Under the pieces are notes generated by a model, which was not told where the DNA came from, made no database searches, and saw nothing but the letters and a program-made list of their open reading frames with translations. A stretch of 64,000 nt of DNA, from NCBI GenBank assembly GCA_037178625.1, contig CM074133.1:3286001-3350000 (forward strand). The letters run 5' to 3'. Of the stretch, positions 9,327 to 21,061 are shown piece after piece. Positions within the stretch are counted from its first letter, which is position 1; each line of letters begins with the position of its first letter. Source of the stretch: Skeletonema tropicum. Taxonomy: Eukaryota > Bacillariophyta > Thalassiosirophyceae > Thalassiosirales > Thalassiosiraceae. Both the position numbers and the translations under genes were made by a program.

Positions 9327-12300
9327 CTATGCTTGTTGAAAGTCAGCCCATAATTCTTCGTCTCTCGCTTCTCTCCTCTGCGAAGATGATTTCGACTTCG
9401 TGCAAAGAATCTTGTCGCCTACCTCGAAGCATTTCTCCAGCAGTTCATTAATATCCATTGCAGCTCTGTTTTCCAGAGCAGCGCAGTATTTGTCCAACAT
9501 CTCCTTTGCGGAAATACTCGTTGAAACACTATTGAAACAGAGAGACAATCTTCCGTCTTTAAGAATTTCATCTTCCGTTCCAATAGGTACCTCTGCCATA
9601 GGGCAAACAATATGCAATATTTCACCAGCAGAAGCAGATGCAATAATCGTCGAGAGAGGGACGACAGCAAGAATGGTGCAACGATTGAAATCTCCCTTCT
9701 TGTATCTAGCAACGTAAATCTCTGATGGATCCACCACCAAAATCAGTCCTTTGTCTCCACGCCGGCGCTTATGACTGGTTTGCAATGAACAAGGAAATGA
9801 TTTTCTTCCACGCAAGTCTATATCAGTGCCTACATCGGGGATACGAGTTACCTGCACTCCTCCTATGGAAAGAAGAAGCTCATCGGCTTCCTCTATTGTA
9901 CAGAAGGACAACACTTCTGCCTCACCATACCAGCGCTTTTTATTATTGGGACGGTGCCCAGTGAGTGTTGTGAATCGAGAGTAAAATTCCTCCATGCATC
10001 CAACAAGTGATCGCTGCGTAAATGATTTAAGAGAAAAGTGTAAGCCTGGTTTCGTAGGAAGAACGAAGCACATCAGAAGCAATTTTTTGAAAACTTACCA
10101 AATGGAGCGTCAAACGAACAGCACACTTAGCCGCCTTTTCCTCTGCACTTTCGATGGATGGTGGAGCCGAGCTTTGCAGCAGTACATTTGCATCATCGAT
10201 AAAGTTGGACGGGTGATAATCCTGAATACAACATGCCATCTTCTTGGCGTTGCTCTCATAATTCCCACCTAAGTGAATACTATCATTATTTGCCTCGGTA
10301 GAAACATATCGTGAGTTGAATTCCGCTTTGAAGTATTCCTCTAAAGAGTCATCCTCAGTCAGACGCATGGCAAAAGAGGCAAAATAAGTCAAGGAAGAAG
10401 TCAATGCCTGCACGAATTTTGACGACTTGTAATAATGATCAAAGGGTACGACGTCGAGGCATTCCCCACCCTCCGTCCAGGTGTGAAAGATAATACGTTC
10501 CATTAGCATCAAACCCAACGAAGAAACGAACTCAACTGCTACGCTCAATGTTTCGTTCGTTTTTCGGTTACCTTGAGCTTCGTCAACACTACTCGTAGAG
10601 CGTATGTATTTTCGAGGAGACGTGGTCAGTTGCCTCGGTTCATCTGTGTTAGTTGTCAGGAATTTTGCAAGAGCCTCCTCAAATGGACTAACTTGCACAT
10701 CATCATCAGGCGAGGGTAGAACTCCTAGTTTCTCGAGCGCGTTATTGTCGAGTGCATCATTTTCAAGTATTGTCGCAAGTAACATCGATGCAATAATAGT
10801 TTCATCACCAGACAGCATTTCCAACAAGGACGCTCTGTGAGGACTGGGCACAAACGCATCATCCTTAACTCCAGCACCTGCATCAGCTTCTTCACCACCA
10901 CCGGTTGCTGCAGTGTTGTCTCCTCCCTCTGAATCTCTCTCCTTATTGCTGACAATCGCATTAATGATAGGAGTCACCTGAAAGAAATCCTTGCTCCTAG
11001 ATGCACGTTCAGAAGAGTCAAATAAATTATCGTCATCTCCATACCAAGCAAAAGGATATTTGGGATGCAATACAGCTGCACCAGCCAAACGAATCAAAGG
11101 GCGGTAGCTCACCATCGCAAACAATTGAGTTAAGAACACAATTGATACGCGTATCTCAGCCTTTGCCTTGCAATGTTCCAACGAGTTTTTCTTTGTTGCC
11201 TTGCTCGTATCACTACTTTCATCTGATGCTGCTGCTACCGCCCCAACAACTCTCAATGCACGATTCCAATGCAACAAAATCGTTCCCACCACAACCTCCC
11301 TCATGATCCACTCGACAAGCCTCACGTTCCATACTCGAATCTCACACGATAGCAAGTCATCCAAGAACCCAAGCCAATACTGCAACTCTGAGAATTGACT
11401 TGATGCCAAATCAATATGGCGTTGGGTAGCTTCAGCCTTGGCCTCATCGTCGTGCTTGGAAGATTTATCAAGATGGATGGATGTCATCATTAAGCGGACA
11501 GAGCGATGGTAACATGATTGGAGATTAGAGCAAATGTAAGGGAACAGAACTTGTTGTTCGATAGTCGCATTGGGAAACGACGAGACGGATAACGACGAAG
11601 GCGATGGCGACTGTGATGGCGAAGGAAGCATGGAGGATAAATCTTTGGGAGGAGGTGCCGATTTTGTAGTACATGGCAATGACCCATCCGTCAAGCCTTC
11701 TCCCACAAACACCGCCCTTACATCCGAAGATGTGATACGGCATAGATTTAAGATGGCATTCATGGCTGTAGTACGGACCATACATCCGTCAGCATCACGT
11801 AACGATGATCCGGGTGAGTAACAAAATACTTGAACGGCTGCATAGAGCAATGGAAGGTAGGTTTCCGACTCCCCTCCTTTGTCCTTCTCTCCACCTTCAC
11901 TATTACCACCATCCATCTTGTTGGCTCGTTGACACATCAACAACGGGATCAACCCCCGTCCCTCCTCCCCCCTCAACTTCATCACCAACCCTCTCAACAA
12001 CGTCACAAACGGGGGCAACATCTCATCCAACGCCTCCTCCCGCCATTGACTCAATGGCAACATCCCCATGATCAATTCATTCATGTAATTATTCGATAGC
12101 AAATACGCCAAAGATAAGGGACTACTCGTATTGAGCAGTAGCATCGCAATGGTTTGGAGAATTTGGGATTTGACCGATGCTGCCCATGACACACCCGAAA
12201 ATAGCGAGGAGGAGGAGGATTCCAAAAACGATGGATCCTTCTTCTTCTTCTTCTTGTCCTTATTCCACCATTCGTCGTCATCGTCACTGTCATCTTCATT

Positions 12301-14078
12301 GTCGAATGTCAATTGAGACATTGGACGAGTCAAAAACGAATCAATCAACAGCGGTAATATATTCTTCTCACAAAAATAGGCAAATACCGCCTCGGAAACT
12401 TCCAACTCATCATCATCACTACTATCATCATCTTCGTCCGATGATGACTCCATCATGGTAACGTTACAATTATATTGATTCTGCAATGACGACAAGTTGT
12501 TGTTGTTATTGCCGTTAGTCACCAATCCAATAAACTTACGACCCTTTCGTCGTTCACTCAAACATAGTATAACAGCAATCCGTTTCAGAGTATGACACAC
12601 TCGCACTTCACTATTTTGTGCATTATTAATCCCTGACATGATGGACTTGGCCTTGTTGTTGTTGTTGTTGGAGCCACCACCACCAATGCTACCCAATGAT
12701 TGGAGTATTTGCTGCTCGTAGGGAGAAGTGGGTATATACGCGGAACGAAGACGCCACGTCGTTATTGTAGGATTGTTATTGTTATTAGTTGTTGTAGAGT
12801 GATTCAAATTTCGAGAGTGGTGATGATGTCGAGGAGGATGATGATGAGGACGACGTAGTAGTAGAGCGGCTACTATTCATGCTGGAACTACTGCTTGATC
12901 TCATGATGGATGCTGCAGTTTGTGTCTTTCGAATCAACTTCTTCTTCTTTTTGCTGCTACTGCTGCTTTTGGTTAGTGGAGGAACAGTGTGAACAACAGG
13001 AGTTGACGTACGGTAGTTCCAAAGTCGGCATTAGACAATGATCCAATGATTGATGATGATTGGATTACAGCTTCTTCTTCCTTGTTGTCATCATCCTCGT
13101 TGTAATTGTCAACATCTACTGAAGGGACTGGTGAAAGAATGTTGACATCAAACATCATTTCATCGTCAATCTCTTCCACTTTACCTTCATCGTCATCATC
13201 ATCATCTTGGATGGAGAAGCGCTCATCCAATTGTACAACATTATCATCATCCAAAGCAGACGCATCCTCTTGCCGCTTTGACACCACCTACTTCTTCCAC
13301 ACCATCAGTTGCATCATTATTCACTTTGTTGTGGTTGTTGTTCCCACCAACAACATCTTTCGTAGATGCAGATGCAGCAACAGATGAAGCAGCAGCAAGT
13401 AGTGGAGTAGTCACCCCTCCAGTATGATATCGTCTCACTCCATCTTTGGACCAATCCCCTCCAGTAATACCCCCCTCAATCCTCTTTCTGCCACCCTTCT
13501 TCTTTCCCAATCCAACACTTAATTTACGACCCAATGTAATCCTCTTTGATCCCGCATTGGAAGACGAAGACGACTGTTGATGATTCTGATGGTGGTGCTG
13601 GGTAGCACTACGCAATCCACCCAATCTCCAAGAATGGACCGAATTATCCGGAGTATACGAATAATCATACCCCGTGTCATCTGTTCCATCTACGGTGATT
13701 GTCCCATTGTTCTTCCAGCGGTAGTTGGCATTCTTAGTAGTAGTATTGAATTTCATGAGAGGTGGAGGAGGTGCCCAGCTCGTGATGGAGTGGTGCCAAC
13801 TCTTCTAATAGTGAGGAATATAATTTACGTAGATTTGATACGCTGATTTCTTCGGAACAATCTCGAAAGCTAGTAGTAGTAGCGGTGGTGGTGGTATTGG
13901 CGGTGAATGTGTCTGGATGATGACGAAAGGGAAACATGATACTACTTTTGGAGGAATTGTCATTGCGATCGCTTTTTTTTTGTGGTGAAGGAAATAATAA
14001 TGATGACTTGTTTCGAGCTGCACCACCGCCATTGGTGCTGGTGTTGTTGGCGGCAGGTGATGCCCTGGAACGCAGCAT
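9327..14078 (-). CDS. CLEC16A-like (FPL domain) endosomal/autophagy protein
   Basis: A long minus-strand gene. The main exon (to 10099) carries an FPL-type region: VFAYFCEKNILPLL, then LQTIAMLLLNTSS and LAYLLSNNY, matching the animal CLEC16A / plant TT9 pattern. An 84-nt intron (10015-10098) joins ...LTLHL to RSLVGCMEEF. The last exon has LVVDPSEIYVAR, matching the C-terminal LVLDP region of CLEC16A. Family knowledge places these proteins on endosomes and in autophagy or mitophagy. The N-terminal part (14078 to about 12800) is Ser/Asn/Asp-rich and reads in three successive frames (14078-13734, 13756-13247, 13287-12973), so its exons are unresolved or it has indels. The Met at 14078 is the likely start. 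Identification is strong for the two 3' exons and weak for the 5' part. Confidence 0.8.
10015..10098 (-). other. 84-nt intron of the CLEC16A-like gene
   Basis: On the minus strand it begins GTAAGT and ends TTTACGCAG. Removal is phase 0 and replaces a short out-of-frame tail with the conserved C-terminal exon. Confidence 0.85.
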
Positions 14079-15132
14079 TGTTCATTACCAATAATTAGAC
14101 TGTTAGATGTTGAAATGGTGCAAATACCATGTCTTATGTGTGTGTAGATAACTTCTTTGCAAAAAAAATGAGGCTTTTCAAACATTGACATTTTCGCGAG
14201 ATTCCGATGTTGTTGGCGCCATTTTGGACAATTTTGGTGACTTATCCATGAACTGCAGGAACGACTCGCTCTCTCCAGAGCGAGACTCTCCAATGGACCC
14301 TCTCTTGCAAACAACAAACGACTGTCATTCTGTAGACAAAGCTCTCTCTCTCTAGAGAAAACTAGAGAGAATCATCTGCAAAAGATAAACGCAGGATAAA
14401 TTTCAGCCGGGGCCTTGTGCGTACGTACATTTTGCTTTTGCTTTTGCTTTTGCCACTTCCACAGACTCATGTGCGCCTGAGAGTCGCAGTCTCAGCCTTC
14501 AATGCCAAGCCAATGCTGATTTTATTGGGTATAGGCAAAGTATGGTGAAGTAGAAAATACTCATGTGTTGTGAGCAACGTGTGGCAAAGGACACATCGTT
14601 ATGTCACAACTTTGGCTTGGCTTGGCTTTGGCTTTGGTACCTTTTGTGACAAAAGTGCTCCAGCTCCAAAATCTCCACAATCTCTTGATTGCCAAAAACA
14701 GCCAACACCAACAGCCTCTTCCACTTTCTGAATACAATAGCATTAGTCTCTCTAGCTCTTGCTTCCTCGAGCGTATTTTCACTTATCACTTTTCAACATG
14801 TGGAGCCTTTTTATTGGCCTTACATACTATCATGAATCTGTGAATCAGGAGAAGCTCTGTGAACTTGAACTGGTATATTTTTTGATCAATGAATTTCCTG
14901 TAAATAAGGATACCAATTCACAAAAAACAAAAGAATGGAGCAGCTGATGGATAAGGCTGCGCGTCGCTTACTGTAGAGCTGAGTAAGTGTACAGGTCGCG
15001 ATCTTCAAAAGTAATACGGAAAACAATGCCTCATCATCAATTGGCGAATACGAACGTGGGAACATACTATTACTATATAGCATCTGTGTAACGTTTCCGA
15101 GCTAGAGAGAGAAATGCAGCCAGGTCTGCCAG
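14079..15132. other. intergenic, simple repeats only
   Basis: No supported gene. It contains TTTGC and GGCTT/GGCTTT runs (about 14430-14635) and a CTCTCTAGAGA palindrome (about 14346-14358). The short ORFs here have no recognisable features. Confidence 0.5.
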
Positions 15133-16203
15133 GTGAGCCTCTCTTTAGGAGCGGCCCTCTCTCTACGCCTAGGACTCAGAAAATTATCAAGGCAAATACT
15201 TCATGCTGTTGCCGACATCATGGAACAGTATGCTGAAGGAGAAGATATACTCCCCGCAACCCGACATCCAGCAGTTCGTGCAGCAGTGCAGGCACAGAGT
15301 GAGTTGGGGTCGTGGGAAGATTTCTTCCGAGGATATCTAGTGAAGGAGTGGAAAGTGGCGTTCCAGTTCCAAGACACCCACACTAGCGATGCCGATGTGC
15401 AATTCGATCAATTTCAGCAAATGATTTGGTTTGACATTGCATGGCCTCAGTGGATGGAACGCAACCGGGTGGCTAAGGCGGCTTTGACTTGATGTCCCGT
15501 ATTATTGAACCCCCCCCCCTCATTTTGAGGGCCCAGTCCAAGACATTGCAGAACAACAGCGATGTGCAGAACCACACGGTGCCATCTAGAAGCTGATATT
15601 GTTTCACAAGCGAGACGTCTAATACCGGTATGACACCACTACGACACAGACAAATTTGGATGTAACACAACCTATTTTGGGTAAATTGGGTGCCCATTGG
15701 GTATCTTGCGTTCTGCATTTGGGGGCGTTCTAACCCCCCACCCCCCCTCACTTTTTGGATTTGGGTGTCAATAATAGGTACGGGACATCAAGTCAAAGCC
15801 GCCTAAGGCTAAGGGCCGTGGAAGTAATGCGGATCAATTGGAAAGTGAGTTGCTGACAAGGAAATTAGTGTGGTATCATAAACATCGTCATGAGCTATTA
15901 CCAGCACATCAACGAGATATGGCGAAAATGCAATTACATGAGATTTTGCGAATGAGACCAGCTACGAGACGACTATGGCTTCACCACATCGAAGAGGCGG
16001 TGAAGGCATGGGAACGTGATAAGTACACACTATTGCCAGGGCAACGACACTCATCAGCGATTACTTCCCAGAAATCGAATCGGCTCCACCACAACCTCCA
16101 CCACCTCGCAATATCGCGAGAGAAGCTAGGGAGCAAGCAGACAGCGAAGTGTTACGCCTTGAACCAAACCAAGGGAGAATAGATGATGTTTTCGACCCAG
16201 TCG
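15133..16203 (+). pseudogene. C-terminal remnant of a reverse-transcriptase ORF, interrupted by a TIR element
   Basis: 15133-15476 encodes HPAVRAAVQAQ, SWEDFFRGYLVKEW and WPQWMERNR, a tail domain also found at the end of the intact RT in this window (GWRRFMEGMISKEF, near 35165). 15807-16182 continues it (ESELLTRKLVWYHKH, MRPATRRLWLHHIEEA). A 327-bp element at 15477-15803 separates the halves. Ignoring that element and one TAA copy, the two halves are in the same frame. No catalytic RT domain is present, so this is a 5'-truncated copy or remnant. Confidence 0.65.
15477..15803. mobile_element. 327-bp non-autonomous TIR element, TAA target duplication
   Basis: The ends are inverted repeats: 25 bp from GGCGGCTTTGACTTGATG match perfectly, with weaker matching beyond. 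TAA at 15474-15476 and 15804-15806 is the target duplication. A 3-bp TAA duplication is typical of PIF/Harbinger elements. The inside has C-rich runs and no transposase. It sits inside the RT-tail ORF. Confidence 0.85.
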
Positions 16204-16284
16204 AGTAATCGACACCACAAACGACCTGAATAGGTTGACGTTGTTAATCCTGGCCTGCTTGAAAGAGAGCAGGCTTGGGGTGCG

Positions 16285-16395
16285 ATCTGGGAAATAATAG
16301 CTACTGCAGCACATGTTCGTTATCACTTAGCGTAGATAATGTCGCCTCTTGAGGGCCCACCAGACGTACTTTAAAATTTCTGTTACATATATATA
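16285..16395 (+). repeat. about 110-bp dispersed repeat, copy 1
   Basis: Begins ATCTGGGAAATA and ends CTGTTACATATAT, running into a TA microsatellite. It contains GTCGCCTCTT and CAGACGTACTTTAAAATTTC. A second copy is at 38845-38955 and a partial inverted one near 54844-54895. Confidence 0.8.
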
Positions 16396-17720
16396 TATAT
16401 ATAAAAGAGCTGAGTTCCTGTTGCTTTCTGCTTTTAGGCTTAATCGTGGTGGTGGTTCTTGCTTGCCTGGACCTGGAATCTGTCTAAGTAAGAACCCCTC
16501 AACGCACTTTTTTGCTGCTTTTACACTGCATCTCAATAGAAGTGATGTCTGTATGACCACGTTATCTGAGCAGCACCGTTTCAATGAAACACTTCCGACT
16601 GCGCGGCTCAAACTCAAACAGCTGAGTTCCTGTATCACTGTATCTGTATGGGCCGTGGTAATAAGCCTTAGGGAACTGTTCCGCTCCACCGCACCCCGTC
16701 GAATAAAACCTCTCAAGCCTCACCTCACAACAATCGAACAAAGCTTAGCTTAGACACAGATGCATGCAGATGCAGCGCATGGAGAGAAGAAACGCGACCT
16801 GAAAGAACGATGTCCCAGTCCCAGGGACTATCTAGGCATGACTACGCATTCACAGCATAACACACAAATTCGCAGACTTGCTTTGCTCACAAACCGCCGT
16901 GTCATATCAGTATGTCGCTGATTTTAAATCACTGCCGGACGTCAATCAACCAGTTAATGTCTATGGCAGCCAACCCCTGACAAGCATCCGTTCCCATCTT
17001 TTCAACTTCGGCAAAGCAAGAGACATCACCACCGTACAAGTACAAGCGTGCGCATAGATCTTGATCTTGGCAAGAAATCTCTTCTGAAATTATTCAGTTC
17101 GCCGCAGAAAACATGAAAAATGCAGGATGGGATGATTTTTGTGGACGTAAAAAACAAGTCACAAGATCAGCAAGATGAGACTGATTTAGCATATCTCTCA
17201 ACCCGAAGTCTTCAATTTATAAGGAAAAGTGAAATGATATTTCAAGACTTGTCAAGATAGCTTACTCTCTCTCTCAACAGAAACTTCAAGCATGGGATAA
17301 GATGATGGGATTGAAGCGCAGTCATAGCCGGGCGATGACTAAGTCATCTGTAACGAGAAAAAGATGATACATGTGCACCTCCCTGCAACTGCGGGAACTG
17401 AAGATGAAAAGAGAAAAATAGATTATTCTAAGTACCACACATATTATAACTACCAAAACTGATTCATGTGATGCTGTTATTGCTTGACATTGAATCCGTT
17501 CGATCATACTGATGATTTCTTCGTCGATGAGCAAGCCCGGATGAGCCTCGACCTCGAATGAAATTCTTGTTTGGCGAATGCCTCCGTCTTGGACCCGGAT
17601 AGGGATATTATGTGCTGTCGACCCCCTTCCTGCACTTCGCGTTACAGGTCCTGGGGATGTCATGGAACTGCCTTCAAGTTGTTGCGGACAATGCCTGTGC
17701 CTGTGGAAGGCGCGGCGGAT
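16396..17720. other. intergenic, no recognisable gene
   Basis: Overlapping ORFs on both strands at 16327-16753 have no domain. Pieces such as GAGCTGAGTTCCTGTTGCTT resemble 19300-19345, so part of it is old repeat sequence. Confidence 0.4.
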
Positions 17721-18237
17721 CTAACTGTTGCTGCGCCGAAACGGCAACTGATTATCAGAAGTGGCCAGCAACTGATTTTGCTGCAGCATCATACTGCGTT
17801 GTAGTTGATTAGTTTGCTGGGACTGGGGAGCGTTGTATATCCCTACGCTTGCATTTGGTTGGCGTTGTAAATGGCTCAGCACGTTGTTGAGCAAAAGTGC
17901 ACTTGATGATGCTGGAAGATTCGATTGCTGCTGCAGATTCAGTAAGAGATTAGTAGCTGACTGAGGTTGATGGCCCCTCAAGAATGGGGCAGATGTGGAG
18001 ATTGACATAGGAAGTGACGCAGACGGGACCACATTCTGCTGATTCAAGAGTTGCTGGAGGAGGAGAAGTTGATTTGGTTGCTGTTGCTGTTGCTGTTGCT
18101 GTGCCTGATTCAGCAGTTGATGAGTCATCCTAACATTCAAAGAAGGATGAAGTGCAGTTTGTGGCTGCAGTAACTGTCCCAAAGTATTATCCGGAGGAAC
18201 CAAAATGTGCTGAAGCCGAAGAAGAAGTTGTTGTTGT

Positions 18238-18278
<41 letters not shown>

Positions 18279-19090
18279 TTGCTGTTGCTGCTGCTGCTGC
18301 TGGAGAAGTAGCTGGATCAATCCATTCTGATCTACACTTTCATTGCTGGAAGTATTGTCTGCATATGTTGGGAGGGTGGCAACTGCGCTACTAGTGCTAG
18401 ATTGATGCAATTGCTGTAGAAGATGAAGTTGCTGCTGCAGATTGGAATTTCCAGGCACACGAAACAGATCAGTTGCAGATTGTGTGTTATTCCTTGTGCC
18501 TTGTGCCCCTCCCCTCCGGACAGCAAGCTCATGATGTGCAACAGAAGATGAATTATTTTGATCTAACACTTGGTTCGTTGTCTCGTCTTGTTTCAGATGA
18601 ACCGATCGATCAACGCTCTGCTGCTGAGATCTTTGACGGGAACGCCGCAATTCTTCTCTCCTCTGTTTCGATTCCTCCTTTCCTCTACTGGCATACGCCA
18701 TCGCTTGCACTACCCTATCGGCTGCTTTTCTGTTTGACAGCTCCTTCCATTGACCAGTTTCAGAACACCTTTTGAGAAATCTACCGGGGGGATCCTTCGA
18801 ATAGACGGCTTCCATGATGGCCTTGGAGATTTCCATCTTTTGCTTGTTCCGTGTCAGCCCTTTTATAGGCATCCTTTGTGGGAAAACAGTGGAATGTGGA
18901 GGTTATAGAGAATAACTCAGCTATCATTTCTCATACGTTCGGCAATTGGGATTGGGCGAAAGAAAAATAATGGGAATATAAAGTATCCTACCTTCTGCTT
19001 GTCAATCATCTTCCGAAATTGCTCATTGCCGGGATGTCGATTGTACCAAGCTCCACGGCCTGACAGAACATCGTTATCAGTTGGCGTCAT
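17721..19090 (-). CDS. DUF6824-domain protein with polyglutamine tract
   Basis: Exon 1 (19090-18992) starts MTPTDNDVLSGRG and has YNRHPGNEQFRKMI, the opening of DUF6824, a domain abundant in diatoms. The intron is 18874-18991 (118 nt, GTAGGA...CACAAAG). Exon 2 carries SKAIMEAVYSKDPPGRFLKR and TGQWKELSNRKAADRVVQAM. The remaining 270 residues are Gln-rich and disordered, with a pure polyQ tract. After splicing, the frame is off by one until the CCC run (+ strand 18858-18860); one base fewer there gives DAYKRLTRNK and the conserved domain. This is a real frameshift or a homopolymer error. DUF6824 proteins are often taken as nuclear, but function is unknown. Confidence 0.75.
18227..18303 (-). repeat. 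CAG/CAA microsatellite coding polyglutamine
   Basis: A run of GTTGCTGTTGCTG on the + strand, read on the minus strand as Gln codons within the DUF6824 gene. Mixed CAG and CAA codons. Confidence 0.9.
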
Positions 19091-21061
19091 TGTTATTTTT
19101 GATTTTGAGCGATGGGTAATTCACTTTCACTCTCGATTTTGGACCTTGCTGCAGCTGCAGAATCTAACTGAGCAGTGAAATGTTCTCGTTAAATCGATGT
19201 TTACCTTTGCGAGTGAAGTTCGTCACATCTACTGTGGGACTCTCAATTGGATGGGGTGCCAAACTGGTTTCACTGAAACAGAAACACTTGCGACTGCGGC
19301 TGAGCTGAGTCTGAGTTACTGAGTTACTGTTGCTTCCTGTTCCTGCTTAGTCGTGGTGTAGCTTGCTTGTTCCTTCTCTTGCTTGTCGGTCCGCAGCTGT
19401 CATTCAAAAAAATGCTGGCGTAAATAAGCGAACTTGCTAGCTACAATTGATCTACAATTGACTACAATAGATTACGATTAAGATAATCTAAGAATCCCTT
19501 TATGTATTTTATAAGAAGTAGCAATGTGGCATACAAAAACCGCTTAGGTGAGAAAAAGCAAATTTTTATACGGCACTTTAATTGCAATATGGTACCGGTT
19601 TAAAGCAAAGCGCGTGTTAGGGTTAATAATTAGGGTTCGTTAAGTACTTACTCCTATGTATATATATGTGTGTAGGAGTATGTACATAAGTAAGTATCAG
19701 TACTTAGGAATGTTAGTTTGGCTTGTGGCCAACCCAAGCCAAGTTGCAGATGCACTCTAAACTAACCAAATGGAATAATGTTGGTCATTGAACGGAGGGC
19801 ATCGTCGCAGTATTGGTGTAGTAATGGCTATGTACACTTGCCGAGACGATTTGGATGCCACAGACGCCGCCGACCGACCGACCGCCTCCATACCGCCTAC
19901 CTACGATATGGCGCCGGTATTCCTTCGAGTGGGTCTTGTATTCATGCTATTCGATAATCCCCACTCGGTATTTCTTCCGGCGCAATATAAATGTGATAAT
20001 TGACAAATCAAATGATTCAGATGGCCAACACACACGGTAGCGAGGGCAGCAGCAGTGAACAATAAAGTATTATGGATAATTTGGGCTCGTGGAATGGGCA
20101 CAACTATCGATGTTATGATGCGTCAACACGTCGTCTTCAGAATGGTAACTCACAACTTCACTTACTATTTCTGCAAATACAGAGAAGATTAGTGATGAAT
20201 CATTTTAACTATTGGATTGTGGCGGAAATAGTTTGAGTATCATTATAATCAAACGACACAGAACCATGGCAAAGTTACCATCGATACACTATCGCAAGGT
20301 AATCCTTTCGGCAGTAAAAGACCGTACGTTGTACCTAAGCAGGTCCAGATTATACTCGTGTAGATATCTAATCTGATTAATTTTGTATTTATTCACTATC
20401 GATATGGCGGTGGAGGGCCTAAACATCATTAGTGTTATTCAAAATCGCATGAGTTTATATTAGTGCCGGATCGCGATTTTAGTACTATCAGATCACCGTA
20501 GTACGTAGGAATTGATTTCTACGTACCGATATAAAACCTTTTGCGGAATGCTGGACTTCCGATGAAAATAGACTTCGGTGGTTGGCGCCAAAACATCACA
20601 CTGAATTTTACAACGATTTTTTCACTGATTTTTTACGACCGCGGAACGGGTCTAATTTTACTGGACAAGCAAAGCTAACAAACTCTAGCTTAGAATGGAA
20701 TCACTGTTTCTCGTAGGGCTAATGGAACCCAAACTAACTGAACAAGATTTTTAACCTCGAGATATAGCCTAAAACGATCCTATCATTGTTTCCGACATAA
20801 AATAGCATGATGTAACATGTTGTGCCACCTATAAGTACCTACCTACCCAGTCAGACAGTTGTTTAATGGGAGTCCATGGTCATTGCGTCTCTATTCAACA
20901 CGACTTCCGTTCCAACCTCACATTACATACTTCATCAACTTTAGCTTGAACAAAGCGAAGTCGGCGGGCGGCGGTAACGACGAGCTGGTACCGCCCCCCC
21001 CCCCCCCCCTCCCAGCAAAGCAAAGTGCAATGTCCGCAACAACCAACACCAACCGAAGAAG
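19091..21061. other. intergenic, no recognisable gene
   Basis: Includes two TTAGGGTT-like units (19617-19636), a GACC repeat (19868-19883) and a poly-C run (about 20994-21010) just before the channel gene. No ORF has supporting features. Confidence 0.4.

Noticed and set aside
12807..12807. Start codon of the CLEC16A-like gene at 12807
   Set aside because: The base triplet is TTG, and family sequence and coding-like DNA continue upstream.
16327..16753. Two overlapping ORFs on opposite strands
   Set aside because: No domains, and the sequence overlaps a dispersed repeat and a TA microsatellite.
18152..18394. Val/Ala-rich ORF on the + strand
   Set aside because: Mirror of the polyQ-coding CAG/CAA run on the minus strand.
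19617..19636. Telomeric repeat
   Set aside because: Only two TTAGGG units, separated by other bases.
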